From: Oscillibacter faecalis_A
Lineage (GTDB): Bacteria > Bacillota > Clostridia > Oscillospirales > Oscillospiraceae
DNA length: 43,808 nt
Assembly: GCF_029218125.1 (NCBI RefSeq)
Contig: NZ_JARFXX010000012.1
Span: 1-43,808, forward strand
Direction of reading: 5' to 3'
The notes under the pieces are model-generated. The model ran no database searches. It had not been told where the DNA came from and saw only the letters and a list, made by a program, of their open reading frames with translations. The translations under genes and the position numbers were made by a program. Positions 42,583-43,808 of the stretch are shown here, one piece after another; within the stretch, counting starts at the first letter, position 1; every line of letters begins with the position of its first letter.

Positions 42583-43590
42583 ATGGAATATTACGGAACA
42601 CTGGGCCCGGCCTGTGCCTCGGTCGATTGCCTTGCGGAAATGTTTGAGGCTGGTATGACCGGTATGCGCCTGAACCTGTCCCATGTGACGCTGAAGGGTG
42701 CCTCGGCGCAGTTGGCGGCCTTTCACGAGGCAGCGGGGCGTGTCGGCGTGGCGGCAAAGCTGTTAGTGGATCTGCAAGGGCCGGAGCTGCGGGTAGGGTC
42801 CATGGAAATGCCGGTGGAGCTGACAGAGGGAAGCCCAATTATGCTGGGACAGGGCGGCATTCCCGTACCGGCACGGCTTCTTCCGTATCTGGAGCCGGGA
42901 CAGACCGTGCTGTTGGATGACGGAAAGCTGCTGCTGACTGTAACGGAGAACCGTGGAGACTCCGTGTGCGCCCGGGTGGAGCGGGGCGGTACGCTGCGGG
43001 GGCGCAAAAGCATTGCGCTGCCGGGCGTGCGGGGCCTGCGCCCACCGGCTTTGACAGAGGCTGACATGGAAAACATCCGTTGTGCGGCGGAATACGGTGT
43101 CACCGGCGTGATGCAGCCCTTTGTGCGGGACCGGGCGGACCTGCTGGCGGTGCGGCAGGCGTTGGACACTAATGGCGGCAGGCAGATCAGGTTGTTTGCG
43201 AAAATCGAAAATTTAGATGGTGTGGGACAGTTGGACGAACTCCTTCCGGCCTGTGACGAGATAGTTATTGCCCGGGGAGATTTGGGGAACGCGGTCCCGC
43301 TGTGGGAGCTTCCGGCCCTCCAGAAGCGGATTGCGGCGCGGTGCTGCGCCGCTGGAAAGCCCTTTATGGTGGTGACGCAAATGCTGGCCTCCATGGAGAA
43401 TAGTCCTGTTCCCACCCGGGCGGAGGTCAGCGACATTTTCAATGCGGTGGTGGATGGCGCCTCCTCCGTCATGGTTACCGGGGAGACCGCTGTGGGGCGT
43501 TACCCGGCGGAAACGATTCGCTATCTGGTGAAAACGGCGGAGGCGGCTGAACAATGGCTGCGCTCCCGCGAAAAGGCGGATGAAGATTAA
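42583..43590 (+). CDS. Pyruvate kinase-like protein lacking the C-terminal domain
   Basis: 335-residue protein matching the catalytic barrel and a B domain of pyruvate kinase (phosphoenolpyruvate plus ADP to pyruvate plus ATP). TLGPA (6-10), GMRLNLSH (27-34; R29, N31), LLVDLQGPELR (60-70), FAKIEN (205-210; catalytic K207), IARGDLG (229-235) and VVTQMLASM (263-271) are kept, so it may be active. Usual pyruvate kinases have about 470-590 residues; here the regulatory C-terminal domain is missing and the protein ends naturally at a stop codon after the barrel. It is divergent from pstS. GAAGGGA lies upstream of the ATG. A housekeeping copy elsewhere is likely. Confidence 0.83.
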   Translation: MEYYGTLGPACASVDCLAEMFEAGMTGMRLNLSHVTLKGASAQLAAFHEAAGRVGVAAKLLVDLQGPELRVGSMEMPVELTEGSPIMLGQGGIPVPARLLPYLEPGQTVLLDDGKLLLTVTENRGDSVCARVERGGTLRGRKSIALPGVRGLRPPALTEADMENIRCAAEYGVTGVMQPFVRDRADLLAVRQALDTNGGRQIRLFAKIENLDGVGQLDELLPACDEIVIARGDLGNAVPLWELPALQKRIAARCCAAGKPFMVVTQMLASMENSPVPTRAEVSDIFNAVVDGASSVMVTGETAVGRYPAETIRYLVKTAEAAEQWLRSREKADED

Positions 43591-43708
43591 GCAACTATAC
43601 CATTTACATATTAGAGAGAAGACTTCCCACCTATCCCGAATACCGATCGGGCGCAGGCCCCACAGGATTCCAACCGATTTTTTGAGATTTGACCGTGTTT
43701 CCCCACGG

Positions 43709-43808
43709 AAGTCATACCTATTGTACAAATTAGAGGTAAAGAGGATGGTAAAAGTGGGAAGGAAGAGGGGTAGAAATTGGTAAAAAGGCCGAAAGGGAAG
43801 AAAAAGGA
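43709..43808. repeat. Right copy of window-terminal inverted repeat
   Basis: The last 100 bases are an inverted copy of bases 1-100 (about 95 percent identical by eye, no gaps). The inner end is AAGTCATACCTATTGTACAA. The 118 bases between the pyruvate kinase stop codon and the repeat show no supported gene and only a small CCCGA...TCGGG dyad near 43637-43653. Confidence 0.85.

Noticed and set aside
43655..43700. Minus-strand GGTTGGAATCC as a tRNA T-arm
   Set aside because: The T-loop does not match the GGTTCRANNCC pattern and no other tRNA arms can be folded around it.
43213..43728. Minus-strand frame entering the right terminal repeat
   Set aside because: It lies antisense to the pyruvate kinase gene, begins at a TTG without a ribosome site, and has no known motif.

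Overview
This window (about 44 kb, GC-rich coding DNA) looks like part of a Gram-positive anaerobic Firmicute of the class Clostridia; an Oscillospiraceae-type gut bacterium fits best, but that placement is inference. The signs are lipobox signal peptides, strong AGGAGG-type ribosome sites, an SLH-domain surface protein with InlB-type repeats, a CIRCE-controlled small heat-shock gene and an RNHCP zinc-ribbon protein. No integrase, transposase, relaxase or conjugation gene was seen, and no rRNA or tRNA.

Layout. 1-2.3 kb: GH25 lysozyme and diaminopropionate ammonia-lyase. 2.5-7.1 kb: a plasmid-type replication module, with a primase-helicase fusion, a winged-helix replication initiator, and a control region carrying ten iterons at an exact 34-bp period followed by AT-rich DNA. 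7.2-9.9 kb: an alanine/glycine symporter and an MFS transporter. 10.4-17.0 kb: one 2208-residue SLH surface protein. 17.3-22.0 kb: a complete livJHMGF ABC transporter. 22.0-30.7 kb: a sugar-phosphate cluster (split transketolase, RpiB-like isomerase, DeoR regulator, MtnK-like kinase, MtnA-like isomerase, 2-hydroxyacid dehydrogenase, FGGY kinase, class II aldolase) that resembles an enlarged DHAP shunt for 5-methylthioribose or 5-deoxypentoses. 30.7-33.6 kb: a palindrome-rich MITE-like element, hsp20, an RNHCP protein and an M20 amidohydrolase. 33.6-35.5 kb: a partition operon of a 56-residue ribbon-helix-helix protein, ParA and ParB. 35.8-42.4 kb: phosphate regulon phoR-phoB-phoU-pstBACS. 42.6-43.6 kb: a pyruvate kinase without its C-terminal domain. 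The first and last 100 bases are inverted copies of each other.

The most interesting reading is that this is a segment of a secondary replicon (megaplasmid or chromid) or an integrated one. The initiator, iterons and own primase-helicase give self-directed replication, and rhh-parA-parB gives segregation. Five copies of a palindrome centred on CACGTG (the centre of the classical Spo0J/ParB parS site) lie only in or at the edge of intergenic DNA: four of them bracket the iteron origin and one lies just upstream of the par operon, so they are strong candidates for its centromere. The same DNA carries core-type functions (high-affinity phosphate uptake, PhoBR, a pyruvate kinase homologue), as expected of a chromid. 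All of this is inferred from sequence reading alone; circularity, copy number and binding need data I do not have.
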